Positions 7,487 through 16,248 of a stretch of 64,000 nucleotides of DNA are shown piece after piece (positions within the stretch are counted from its first letter, which is position 1; every line of letters begins with the position of its first letter). The notes under the pieces were generated by a model that worked only from the letters and a program-made list of their open reading frames with translations, did not search any database and was not told the DNA's origin. Source of the stretch: Methylomonas aurea (GTDB lineage Bacteria > Pseudomonadota > Gammaproteobacteria > Methylococcales > Methylomonadaceae); contig NZ_JANIBM010000025.1 in NCBI RefSeq assembly GCF_024505045.1, positions 1 to 64,000 on the forward strand. Direction: 5' to 3'. Position numbers and translations under genes: made by a program.

Positions 7487-8809
7487 ATGACGCAAAATGG
7501 TCCATTCGGTGATGACGATAAAACCGTATTAAGGCCTTCTCCGGGGGGGCGCATGCCTGACTCGGCCACGATCAGCAGAGTCGGGCAAAAGCCGATAACG
7601 CCACAGCCAGCCAGCTATCAAAATATTCCACCAATAAGTGCGTTGACAATTTCATCATCCGCCTCCTTATTGGATTTGGCAGCCGGATTGCTCTCGCTGG
7701 CCGCCAGATTAAGATCGACGGTCGCGTATGCGGCGGTGGACGAATTGAAACAAAAGTTGGCTAAAGAGATTAGCGAATTCGAGAATCGGGCGCTTGCCGC
7801 CGGCTTACAGCAAGAGCACGTCCGTATCGCCAGCTACGGGCTATGTACCTTTCTCGACGAAATCATCCAGAATACGCCTTGGGGCTCGCAAAGTAACTGG
7901 GGGCACCAGAGCTTATTGATCGTTTTTCACAAGGAAGCGTGGGGTGGCGAGCGGTTTTTCCAGATTCTCGACCAATTGGTGAAGCAACCCGCTCAGAATC
8001 TGGCACTGATTGAACTCGGTTATGCGCTTTTGAGCTTCGGCTTCGAAGGTAAATTCCGGATCATGGCGAATGGCATGAACGAACTGGAAAAGCAAAGGGT
8101 GGAACTGTACCAGTTGATCCAACGTGTCCGCGGAGATGCTCCCGTCGAATTGTCGCCTCGTTGGCAGGGCCAGAAAACTGTAATCCATCCGCTGATGTCT
8201 CGAGTACCGCTGTGGGTATTTGCAACCATAGCCGGAGGTCTGGCCTTACTGTGTTATTTGGGCTTCGCATTTTTTATCAATGCCGCTTCCGATCCCACCT
8301 ACAAAGAGTTGCTTAAACTGAGCAAGGAGCCGATTTTGCTGGCCGCGGTGGAAGCGGCAACTCCGGTTGCACCGGTTAGTCCTCAGCCCAGTCCCAATCG
8401 CGCGCAACGCTTCATTCCGTTATTACGCGACGAAATAGCCAAAAACATGGTGGAAGTCGTAGATGACAGCATTATTCGGGTTCGCAATTCCTTCCCGTCA
8501 GGAAGCGACCAGGTAAAGCCCGAATTCATCCCGATGTTGAAAAAGATCGCCAAGGAACTGGAGAACCAACAAGACTCTATTTTAGTTACCGGGCACACCG
8601 ACGATAGGCCTATCGTGTCAGCCCGTTTCCCGTCCAATTGGCATTTATCGACTGCGCGGGCGAAGAATGTGCTGGCAATCCTGACCGCTTCCGCACAATT
8701 GCGCGGGAGCGTCCGTGCCGAAGGGCGAGCGGACGGCGAGCCGTTGGAGCCTAACGACACCCCGGAGCATCGAGCCTTTAACCGCCGTGTCGACATCCTG
8801 ATTAAGTGA
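7487..8809 (+). CDS. tssL: T6SS membrane protein TssL with OmpA-like domain
   Basis: Inner-membrane component of the T6SS trans-envelope complex (DotU/IcmH family) in the long form. It has a disordered N-terminus with DDDKTVLRP around Thr13, a cytoplasmic DotU domain at about 55-225, one membrane span at about 239-263, and a C-terminal OmpA-like peptidoglycan-binding domain from about 305 with TGHTDDRP near residue 366. In Agrobacterium, TssL is phosphorylated on Thr14 and then bound by Fha; the similar Thr here together with TagH suggests the same switch. The built-in peptidoglycan anchor makes a separate TagL unnecessary. Confidence 0.95.
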   Translation: MTQNGPFGDDDKTVLRPSPGGRMPDSATISRVGQKPITPQPASYQNIPPISALTISSSASLLDLAAGLLSLAARLRSTVAYAAVDELKQKLAKEISEFENRALAAGLQQEHVRIASYGLCTFLDEIIQNTPWGSQSNWGHQSLLIVFHKEAWGGERFFQILDQLVKQPAQNLALIELGYALLSFGFEGKFRIMANGMNELEKQRVELYQLIQRVRGDAPVELSPRWQGQKTVIHPLMSRVPLWVFATIAGGLALLCYLGFAFFINAASDPTYKELLKLSKEPILLAAVEAATPVAPVSPQPSPNRAQRFIPLLRDEIAKNMVEVVDDSIIRVRNSFPSGSDQVKPEFIPMLKKIAKELENQQDSILVTGHTDDRPIVSARFPSNWHLSTARAKNVLAILTASAQLRGSVRAEGRADGEPLEPNDTPEHRAFNRRVDILIK

Positions 8810-8818
8810 GAATTGCGC

Positions 8819-11800
8819 GTGGAACGGACAATCAATTTTTTCAAACGTAAATGGGTGTTGGAACTGATCGGAGTGCTGTTCCTGGCACTGCTGATATGGT
8901 TTATCGGGCCATTGGTTGCGATTGCCGGCGTTGCGCCGCTGGAATCGGAGTTGGCCAGAGGAATAACGATTGGCCTGTTGGTATCGGTATGGTTGATTTA
9001 CCGAATATTGGCCTACCGTTTTTCGCGGCAGCGCGACCAAAAACTGATGGCAGATTTGGCGGGAAACGATGCCGCCGATAGCGTCCACGGTACCGAAGCG
9101 GCCGCGGAGGCCGAGTTGGATGTATTGAACCGCGGCTTCGAAGAAGCATTGGCTTTGTTGAAAACCAGCGGACGCAAGCAGCAACGCGGCACGCAATTTC
9201 TCTATGAAATGCCGTGGTATGCGATTATAGGTGCACCGGGTTCCGGGAAAACCACGGCATTGATCAATTCCGGATTGCATTTCCCGCTGGCAGAGCGCTT
9301 GGGCAAACACTCCGTGAAAGGTGTCAGCGGCACCCGCGATTGCGATTGGTGGTTTTCGGACGAAGCGGTATTGTTGGATACTGCCGGCCGCTATACCACT
9401 CAGGACAGCCACAAGGAGGTCGACGCTTCGGCTTGGCAAGGTTTTTTGCAGCTATTGAAAAAATATCGGCCGCGCCGGCCATTGAACGGCGTATTCGTTG
9501 CGGTCAGCGTCAGCGATTTGATGCAACAAACGGAAGAAGAGTTACGCCAGCACGCCGCGGCGGTCCGGCGTCGGATCATGGAGCTGAACGACCGCTTGGG
9601 CGTGCAGTTGCCGGTTTACGTGTTGTTTACCAAAACCGACTTGATTGCCGGATTTAACGACTTTTTCGCAAACTTGACCGAAGACGAGCGCAGCCAAGTT
9701 TGGGGCGAAACCTTTCTGCGTACCGAGTCCGCTAACGATAATTCGGCCGAGCACCTCCAACAATTCGGGCGCGGCTACGACGAACTGGTCGAACGTCTGG
9801 TGCAGCGGCGTTTGAAACGGATGCAAGAAGAGCGCGATGTTCAGCGCCGCGCGGCCATTTTCGATTTCCCGCAGCAAATGATGCTGTTCAAAGCGGTGGC
9901 AACCGATTTTTTGCGGGCCACGTTTTCCACCAATCGTTATGAAGAACCGTTTTTATTGCGCGGTGTGTACTTCAGCAGCGGTACGCAGGATGGTACGCCG
10001 ATCGACCGTATCATGTCGGTTCTGGCCGCCAACTTCAGGCTGGATCGCCAAGCCGTTCCGTTGTTGAGCGGCCGCGGTAAAAGTTATTTTCTGACCAAGT
10101 TGTTGAAGCAGGTCGTGTTTCCGGAAGCGGAATTGGTCGGCACCGATCCGCGCATCGAGCGCCGATACCGGTTGATGACGCTTGCCGCTTACGGTGCAAC
10201 CTTTGCATTCGTCGCGATTGCGGCGCTGGTCTGGTCGATCAGTTTTACTGCCAACAAAATGGCGATTGCCGAAGTCGATAAACAGATAGAAGCCTACCGT
10301 GCCAGCAATATCGTGGCTCGGGATGCGCGAACCGGGTTTTTGGCGTTGTTGCCTAAGCTGGACGCATTACAGGCCGCGGCCGACGTTTACCGGCAAGCCG
10401 GCTGGAGTACCGGTTTTGGTCTGGATCAGGGCGATAAGATCGGCTCCGGAGTGGACATGGCTTACCAGCGCTTGTTGCGGGAAGGCTTTGCCGTGCAGAT
10501 CGTACAGCGCTTACAACAACGCATGCAGGGTGACGAAGGCGCCAATCTGGACGTACTGTACCAGTTGCTGCGCGTCTATCTGATGTTCGGCGAACCGCAA
10601 CGGCTGGACTCCAAGGTGGCGCAGCCCTGGATCAAGCTGGATTGGGAACAAATGTTCGCCACCGACCCGGAGACTCAAGCGAAACTGCAAACCCATTTGG
10701 ACAATTTGCTGGCATTGCCGTTAGACCCGGTGGCGATCGACAACAACTTTGTCGGCGCAGTACGCAACAAACTGAGCCAGATACCGTTGGTCAACCAAGT
10801 TTACAGCCGATTTAAAAGCGAGGCCTTATTCGACCATAGCCGGGATTTGATCGTTGCCGCCCAATTAGCGCCGAATGGCGGCCGGGTTTTCGTCGCGGCC
10901 AACGGCAAAGAACTGGACTCTATCGTGGTACCCGGGGTGTTCACCGCTTATGGTTATACCGAGCTGTTTTTGAAAAAAGGTATGTCTTACGTCAAGGAAG
11001 CCAGCGAGCAGAATTGGGTATTGGGCGTAGAAACCGGCAATTCGTTGACCGAGATCGACCGCTTGTACGGCGATTTCAAACGGTTGTATCTGGCCGATTA
11101 CCAAAAAGCCTGGGATGGCGTATTGGCCGGGGTCAAATTCCGGCCGCAAGCCGGAACGAGCCAACTGGTCGACACGCTGGATTTGTTGTCCAGACCGGAC
11201 TCGCCGCTGAAATTGTTGCTCGAGTTGGTGGAAAAAAATACTTCATTGAGCAAACTCTCCGCCGACTTGGCGGAGAGCCTTAGCAAAGCGGCCGGTGGTA
11301 TCGCCGTGCCGGAAGCCGCCACGCAAAAATTGCTGGCAGTGGCCAAGCAGAGCGAACAGGGCATAGATCCGGTTAAAGCCTTAGAGGCTTATTTCGAGCC
11401 TTTTAACGCCCAAGTGCGCGGCGCGGCGGACCGTCCGGCGCCGATCGCTTCGGCGTTGGCCAGCATTAAGAATCTGCACGACTACTTGATGCAAATCGGC
11501 TCGGCTAGCAATGCCGGCGGCCAGGCGCTATCCACCGAAGCGGCCAAAGCCGCCGGCGGCGGAATCGATCCGCTGCAGGCGGCGAAAATGGAATTCGCCC
11601 GCTTACCGGGGCCTATTGCGGCCTCTTTAAATGCCTTGACCGCCACCGGCGGCCAACAAATCAAGAGCGGAGCGAAAAACCAGCTCAACGAAATGTTGAA
11701 AACCGCCGTGGCAATCCCATGTAAGGCTGCCTTGTCCGGCCGCTATCCGTTTGCGAAAAATACGCCTCAGGATGTGTTACTGGCCGATTTCGGCAAGGTA

Positions 11801-12376
11801 TTTGCCGCGAACGGAATTGTCGACCAGTTTTTCAACGCCAATTTAAAACCGTTCGTCGATATTGCCGCGGTGCAGTGGCAAGAACTCAAATCCGACAACG
11901 CTCTGGGATTGGCTCCGGCCAGTATCCGCCAATTCCAGATCGCCGCCAAAATCCGCGATGCGTTCTTTCCGGGCGGCGGTGCCGTGCCTCAAGTGCAATT
12001 TGAATTGAAACCCTTAGCGTTGGACGACCGGGTCGGCACCTTTCGCCTCAACATCGAAGGCCAGGAATTGGTCTATCGCCACGGGCCGGAACAGCTCACC
12101 AAATTTCAATGGCCGGGAAGCAATAACAGCGCCGGGGTTCGGGTGGTGTTCGAAACTTTGGACGGCAAACAAGTCAGCCGTGCCAAAGATGGCGCTTGGG
12201 CGCTGTTTCGTATGTTCGACGAATTCAACATCGAGCCGACCGGCTTGCCCGACCGCTTCAATCTGACGGTGCAAGTGGAAGGTTTCAGCGCCCGTTTCGA
12301 ACTGCATGCCGCGAGCGTAAACAATCCGTTCGGCATTAGCGAATACCAAAGCTTCCGTTGTCCGGAGGCATTGTGA
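8819..12376 (+). CDS. tssM: T6SS membrane protein TssM (IcmF)
   Basis: Large inner-membrane protein spanning to the periplasm, the core of the T6SS membrane complex. It has two N-terminal spans (about residues 14-60), a cytoplasmic NTPase-like domain with Walker A motif GAPGSGKT at about 138-145, a third span near 452-475, and a long periplasmic domain. I chose GTG at 8819 because AAGTGAG lies 8 bases upstream. A TTG at 8813 is the alternative but sits too close to that site. The gene encodes about 1185 residues and overlaps the next start by 4 bases (GTGA), indicating coupled translation. Confidence 0.95.
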   Translation: MERTINFFKRKWVLELIGVLFLALLIWFIGPLVAIAGVAPLESELARGITIGLLVSVWLIYRILAYRFSRQRDQKLMADLAGNDAADSVHGTEAAAEAELDVLNRGFEEALALLKTSGRKQQRGTQFLYEMPWYAIIGAPGSGKTTALINSGLHFPLAERLGKHSVKGVSGTRDCDWWFSDEAVLLDTAGRYTTQDSHKEVDASAWQGFLQLLKKYRPRRPLNGVFVAVSVSDLMQQTEEELRQHAAAVRRRIMELNDRLGVQLPVYVLFTKTDLIAGFNDFFANLTEDERSQVWGETFLRTESANDNSAEHLQQFGRGYDELVERLVQRRLKRMQEERDVQRRAAIFDFPQQMMLFKAVATDFLRATFSTNRYEEPFLLRGVYFSSGTQDGTPIDRIMSVLAANFRLDRQAVPLLSGRGKSYFLTKLLKQVVFPEAELVGTDPRIERRYRLMTLAAYGATFAFVAIAALVWSISFTANKMAIAEVDKQIEAYRASNIVARDARTGFLALLPKLDALQAAADVYRQAGWSTGFGLDQGDKIGSGVDMAYQRLLREGFAVQIVQRLQQRMQGDEGANLDVLYQLLRVYLMFGEPQRLDSKVAQPWIKLDWEQMFATDPETQAKLQTHLDNLLALPLDPVAIDNNFVGAVRNKLSQIPLVNQVYSRFKSEALFDHSRDLIVAAQLAPNGGRVFVAANGKELDSIVVPGVFTAYGYTELFLKKGMSYVKEASEQNWVLGVETGNSLTEIDRLYGDFKRLYLADYQKAWDGVLAGVKFRPQAGTSQLVDTLDLLSRPDSPLKLLLELVEKNTSLSKLSADLAESLSKAAGGIAVPEAATQKLLAVAKQSEQGIDPVKALEAYFEPFNAQVRGAADRPAPIASALASIKNLHDYLMQIGSASNAGGQALSTEAAKAAGGGIDPLQAAKMEFARLPGPIAASLNALTATGGQQIKSGAKNQLNEMLKTAVAIPCKAALSGRYPFAKNTPQDVLLADFGKVFAANGIVDQFFNANLKPFVDIAAVQWQELKSDNALGLAPASIRQFQIAAKIRDAFFPGGGAVPQVQFELKPLALDDRVGTFRLNIEGQELVYRHGPEQLTKFQWPGSNNSAGVRVVFETLDGKQVSRAKDGAWALFRMFDEFNIEPTGLPDRFNLTVQVEGFSARFELHAASVNNPFGISEYQSFRCPEAL

Positions 12377-13905
12377 CCAACATCGAACCGGCAACAGTCG
12401 GTTTTTTCGGCAAAGTTCCCACCTTGGGCGATTTTGTTAGTCGGCGCTTGCCCCGCCAATTTATCGAGCCCTGGGACCAATGGCTGCAATCATCGTTACG
12501 CGCCAGTCAGGACTCGCTGGGCGACAAGTGGCTATCGTCGTTTTTGGTCAGCCCTCTGTGGCGTTTTGCCCTCGGGCCCGGAATATGCGGTAACACAGCT
12601 TGGGCCGGCGTGATGATGCCAAGTGTCGACCGAGTTGGGCGTTATTACCCGTTGACCTTGGCCCAACCGGTGCCTAGCGATGCATTGATGGACTTGTTTC
12701 TGCCGGAAACCGCTTGGTTTGCGCAACTGGAAGACGCCGCGTTATCGGTATTGAGCGAGCCCTTCGATTTGGAGGGTTTTGATGCCGCCGTGTCCGGGAT
12801 TTCCTGGAATCGATACGGCCCGGCCAATTATTTTCAAACCGAGGCGGCCGCGGATTTGGGGCAACACTCGGGTAAATTCGCGTTAGGCTTTGAGATGCGG
12901 GACTTGGCACAGAGCCACTTAGCGTATCCGCGCTTGAGCCAAGTTTTAATGGCTCGGTTTTTAAGCAGTTACAGCGTATGGTCTTCGGCCGGTACTCAAT
13001 CGGGCCCGGCCAATCTGTTAATTTGCGAGGGTCTGCCGCCTATCGATACCTATGCCGATTTTTTACAGGGTGTTCCGCAAAGCGCGCGCTCCTGGCAGTT
13101 GCAACGGCGCAAACAAATTTTGGAATGTCGCCAGGTCGGTCCTGAGCAGGTAAACGGCGCCGAAAAATCTGCCGAATCGGTTTCGGCTGCGCCTCTTTGG
13201 TGTTCGCATGGTATAAGCGTGGTCGGCAACAAACGTAAACACAACGAGGATGCAATGTTGGATTGCCCGGCGCAAGGATTGTGGGTGGTTGCCGACGGCA
13301 TGGGCGGACACCAATCAGGAGACTTGGCCAGTCGTCTGGTTGTCGATAGCTTATCGGCCATGGCGGCCGCCGAGAGTTTGGACGGGCAAATTGCCGCCGC
13401 ATTAGCTCGGTTGCAAAAAATCAACGATGATCTGCGCCGTTTTGCCTCAGGTTTGCAGCAGGGCGACATTATCGGCTCCACCGTTGTAGTACTTCTGGCC
13501 CGAGCGGAGGAATGCGCGGCGATTTGGGCCGGGGATAGCCGGCTGTACCAAATGCGGGGCGGGCAATTCCGGCAATTGACCCGAGATCACACGCTGTTGG
13601 ACGAATTGATGGTGTCCGGGCTGATGACTCGGGAAGCGGCCGAGCAACAGGTTGGGGCCAACGTGATTACCCGCGCCGTGGGCGGCCAGCAAGAATTGGT
13701 ATTGGACGTGGTGCGCTTCCGTGCGGAAGAGGGCGACCGTTATTTGCTGTGTAGCGATGGCTTGGACAAGGAACTGAGCGAGGCGGAAATTGCCCGTTTG
13801 ATGGCGGTCGGCGATTGCCGGGAAGCAACGGATAGCCTGGTCAATCAGGCATTGGCGCGTAGCGGCCGCGACAACATTACCGTCGTCGTAGTGCAATTCG
13901 GCTGA
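12373..13905 (+). CDS. TagF-PppA fusion, T6SS regulator with PP2C phosphatase
   Basis: A two-domain post-translational regulator of type VI secretion. Residues of about 8-165 match TagF (N-terminal FFGKVPTLGDFVSR), a repressor of assembly in other systems. Residues of about 277-510 form a PP2C Ser/Thr phosphatase with the metal-binding and core motifs NEDAML, VADGMGGH, GDSRLY, CSDGLD and GRDNIT all present. This part corresponds to PppA, which reverses PpkA phosphorylation. The GTG start at 12373 overlaps the tssM stop and has GGAGG 4 bases upstream. A TTG at 12358 is less likely. The partner kinase PpkA is not encoded nearby. Confidence 0.92.
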   Translation: MTNIEPATVGFFGKVPTLGDFVSRRLPRQFIEPWDQWLQSSLRASQDSLGDKWLSSFLVSPLWRFALGPGICGNTAWAGVMMPSVDRVGRYYPLTLAQPVPSDALMDLFLPETAWFAQLEDAALSVLSEPFDLEGFDAAVSGISWNRYGPANYFQTEAAADLGQHSGKFALGFEMRDLAQSHLAYPRLSQVLMARFLSSYSVWSSAGTQSGPANLLICEGLPPIDTYADFLQGVPQSARSWQLQRRKQILECRQVGPEQVNGAEKSAESVSAAPLWCSHGISVVGNKRKHNEDAMLDCPAQGLWVVADGMGGHQSGDLASRLVVDSLSAMAAAESLDGQIAAALARLQKINDDLRRFASGLQQGDIIGSTVVVLLARAEECAAIWAGDSRLYQMRGGQFRQLTRDHTLLDELMVSGLMTREAAEQQVGANVITRAVGGQQELVLDVVRFRAEEGDRYLLCSDGLDKELSEAEIARLMAVGDCREATDSLVNQALARSGRDNITVVVVQFG

Positions 13906-14641
13906 CGATCCGCAACTTGTCCAGTTTGGTGTGTTCATCATCCGGGTTTCGGTCATTCCGGCTCGTCGTTGCCATGCTGCCGGCCGCGTATATTCGTTGA
14001 TTTTTGCCGGGATAGTCCCGCAGAGAACTCTGAAACCCGGGCGCGACTTACTAAATTCCGTATTAGCTACGAAATATCGTGCCAACATGCCGGTTTGACT
14101 CGATTGGCTGGATGGTGCCGATTCGTGAGTCAGTTCAAATATTTTCATATCGATCAATGGTTTGATCTCCATCAGCCGTTAAGCCAGCGCGGCTGGCACG
14201 CATATTGATTAATGCTTATCGTGATAGCCGAAGTCCTGACCTCAAACTCAGCGCTTGGATACAGCTACTATGCACCCGGCCCTTCAATGCCGTTCACCCC
14301 AAGGGGGTTTCAAAGGGGCTGCCGTATCGGGGTTGGAAAGGCTCTACCTAACGGAATACCGGTAATAAATAGGGGGCGAGTTGGTAACTTCGATTTTCGG
14401 CACGCGGCGCAAAAGCGGCTACACTGGATGCGCGGCCACACCGGGCGGATCACGCGGCGAGAATCCGCTCGGAGACACAAACCTTTAACCCGACTGGGTT
14501 ATCGGTATGGGTGGTTGAAACGGTAGATTTCGCCGTGACGTCGATATCGACCGCCACACCTATCATTGCTGCTCGCCGCTGGAATCGCATTTGCCAACTG
14601 GCCGGTGCCGTTGGCGGGACTTTTAGATTGGAGAATAGAAC
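13906..14641. other. 736-base gap splitting the T6SS cluster
   Basis: No convincing gene on either strand. The short open frames have no recognisable product and no good ribosome-binding sites. A sigma-54-like element lies at 14194-14209. The end has GGAG about 9 bases before tssA. The gap separates tagH-tssKLM-tagF/pppA from the tssABC group and probably holds a promoter. It may also contain debris of a lost gene, for example ppkA, but I recognise none. Confidence 0.6.
14194..14209 (+). promoter_or_regulatory. Weak sigma-54-like promoter before tssA
   Basis: TGGCAC, five bases, then TTGAT resembles the -24/-12 consensus TGGCAC-N5-TTGCW. The -24 box is perfect. The -12 box has A in place of the highly conserved C of GC, which weakens it. 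T6SS operons are sigma-54 dependent in several bacteria. Distance to tssA is about 430 bases. Confidence 0.25.
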
Positions 14642-15676
14642 ATGGCAGATTTATCAGGCTTGTTGAACGAGATAAGCCCGGATAACCCGTGCGGCGACAA
14701 TTTGGAATACGACGCCGCCCGGATTGCGTTGGACACGGATATTCAAGGTACGCCGGAAAACCAATTTACCGGCGAAAAAGCGATGCCGCCCAACTGGCGC
14801 GATATCCAAAAACAAACCCTGGCGCTGTTGGAAAGATCCAGGGATCTGCAGGTCATTTTGTACTTGATCCGGGCCTTGATTCCGCTGGAGGGTTTGGCCG
14901 GCTTTCGCGACGGCCTCGGTTTATTGCAGGAGTCGGTGAATCGGTACTGGGATAGCATTCATCCGCAACTCGATCCCGACGACGGCCTGGATCCGACCTT
15001 GCGCATCAACATCATCGAAGAATTGGTGAATTTCGACTGGATCATCCGGCCGTTGAGTTTGACGCCGCTGGTCGAATCCAAAGCCGTGGGCCGTTTCTGT
15101 TTGCGTGACATTCAGTACGCCACGGATAAATTGGAGCCGCCGGAAGGCGTCGCCAAACCGGATATCAATGCCATCAAGGCTGCGTTTTTGGATGTGGACG
15201 GCGAGGAATTGGCAGCAACATTCCGGGCGATAGGCGACGGCATCGCCAGCGTTGCTCAGCTTGAGAACTTTGTCAGCGAAAAAGTCGGGGTTGGGCAAGG
15301 GGCGAATTTATCCGCACTCCGCTCGTTGTTGAAAGAAATCAGTTACCAATTCGAGCAACTGGCCGGTGGTCGGCTGGCTGGCGAAGCCGAAGACACCGAA
15401 CAGGACGCCGGCGAAGACGCTGAAACCGAAGCCGGTACTAAAGCGCCGACCAAGGTAAAACAGGCGGCCGGGACGATAGAGACGCGGGCGGATGTGGTTA
15501 GAACTTTGGATTTGCTCTGCAAATATTACGCCGAATACGAACCGTCCAGTCCGGTGCCTATTTTGTTGCAACGCGCCAAATATCTCGCCACTGCGGATTT
15601 CCTGAGCATAGTCAACAACCTGATGCCGGATGCGCTGTCGCAAATAGATTTAATCAAAGGTCCCGATCTGAACTAA
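14642..15676 (+). CDS. tssA: T6SS protein TssA
   Basis: Assembly and baseplate-cap protein of type VI secretion (ImpA N-terminal family). The 344 residues begin with a typical ISPDNPCGDNLEYDA motif, followed by the conserved helical ImpA_N domain to about residue 130, an acidic linker near 245-262, and a short C-terminal domain ending in FLSIVNNLMPDALSQI. The size matches the short TssA1 class. The ATG is preceded by GGAG. It starts the tssABC operon, with tssB 38 bases later. Confidence 0.93.
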   Translation: MADLSGLLNEISPDNPCGDNLEYDAARIALDTDIQGTPENQFTGEKAMPPNWRDIQKQTLALLERSRDLQVILYLIRALIPLEGLAGFRDGLGLLQESVNRYWDSIHPQLDPDDGLDPTLRINIIEELVNFDWIIRPLSLTPLVESKAVGRFCLRDIQYATDKLEPPEGVAKPDINAIKAAFLDVDGEELAATFRAIGDGIASVAQLENFVSEKVGVGQGANLSALRSLLKEISYQFEQLAGGRLAGEAEDTEQDAGEDAETEAGTKAPTKVKQAAGTIETRADVVRTLDLLCKYYAEYEPSSPVPILLQRAKYLATADFLSIVNNLMPDALSQIDLIKGPDLN

Positions 15677-15714
15677 AGTTTTAATGTTGTTAACTATTTC
15701 AACTGGAGAGAAAC

Positions 15715-16245
15715 ATGGCTGAGAGTAGTCAGAAATTTATACAGAGAAACCGGGCGCCCCGGGTGCAGATTGAATACGATGTCGAATTGTACGGCTCGGA
15801 AAAGAAAGTGCAGTTGCCGTTCGTGATGGGCGTGATGTCCGACTTGTCCGGAAAACCCTCCGAACCGCTGGCGCCCGTGGCCGACCGCAAATTGCTGGAA
15901 ATCGACGTCGACAATTTCAACGACCGTCTGAAATCGATGAAGCCGCGCGTTGCGTTTCAGGTCGCCAATACCTTGACCGGCGAAGGCAATTTGAGCGTGG
16001 ATATCACCTTCGAAAGCATGGACGATTTCTCGCCGGCCGCCGTGGCGAAAAAGGTTGCCGGTTTGGACAAAATCCTGGAGGCCAGAACCCAGTTGTCCAA
16101 CCTGATTACTTATATGGACGGCAAGACTGGCGCCGAAGAACTGATTGCCAAGCTGATCAACGATCCGGCCTTGTTGCAAACCTTGGCGGCATCCGCCAAG
16201 CCAGCCGAGTCCGGCGCCGAAACCACCGAAGGGCAAGGGGAATAA
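15715..16245 (+). CDS. tssB: T6SS sheath small subunit TssB
   Basis: Small subunit (VipA/ImpB) of the contractile sheath that surrounds the Hcp tube. The 176-residue protein has the family start SQKFIQRNRAPRVQIEYDVE, the LPFVMGVMSDLSG stretch and the conserved DRKLLEIDVDNF motif, with a short acidic tail. GGAGAG lies 6 bases before the ATG. It is followed 3 bases later by tssC, its obligate partner. Confidence 0.97.
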   Translation: MAESSQKFIQRNRAPRVQIEYDVELYGSEKKVQLPFVMGVMSDLSGKPSEPLAPVADRKLLEIDVDNFNDRLKSMKPRVAFQVANTLTGEGNLSVDITFESMDDFSPAAVAKKVAGLDKILEARTQLSNLITYMDGKTGAEELIAKLINDPALLQTLAASAKPAESGAETTEGQGE

Positions 16246-16248
16246 GCC

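Noticed and set aside
13447-14172. 241-codon minus-strand open frame reaching into the T6SS gap
   Set aside because: More than half lies antisense to the PP2C domain. The part in the gap has no motif, start signal or family feel.
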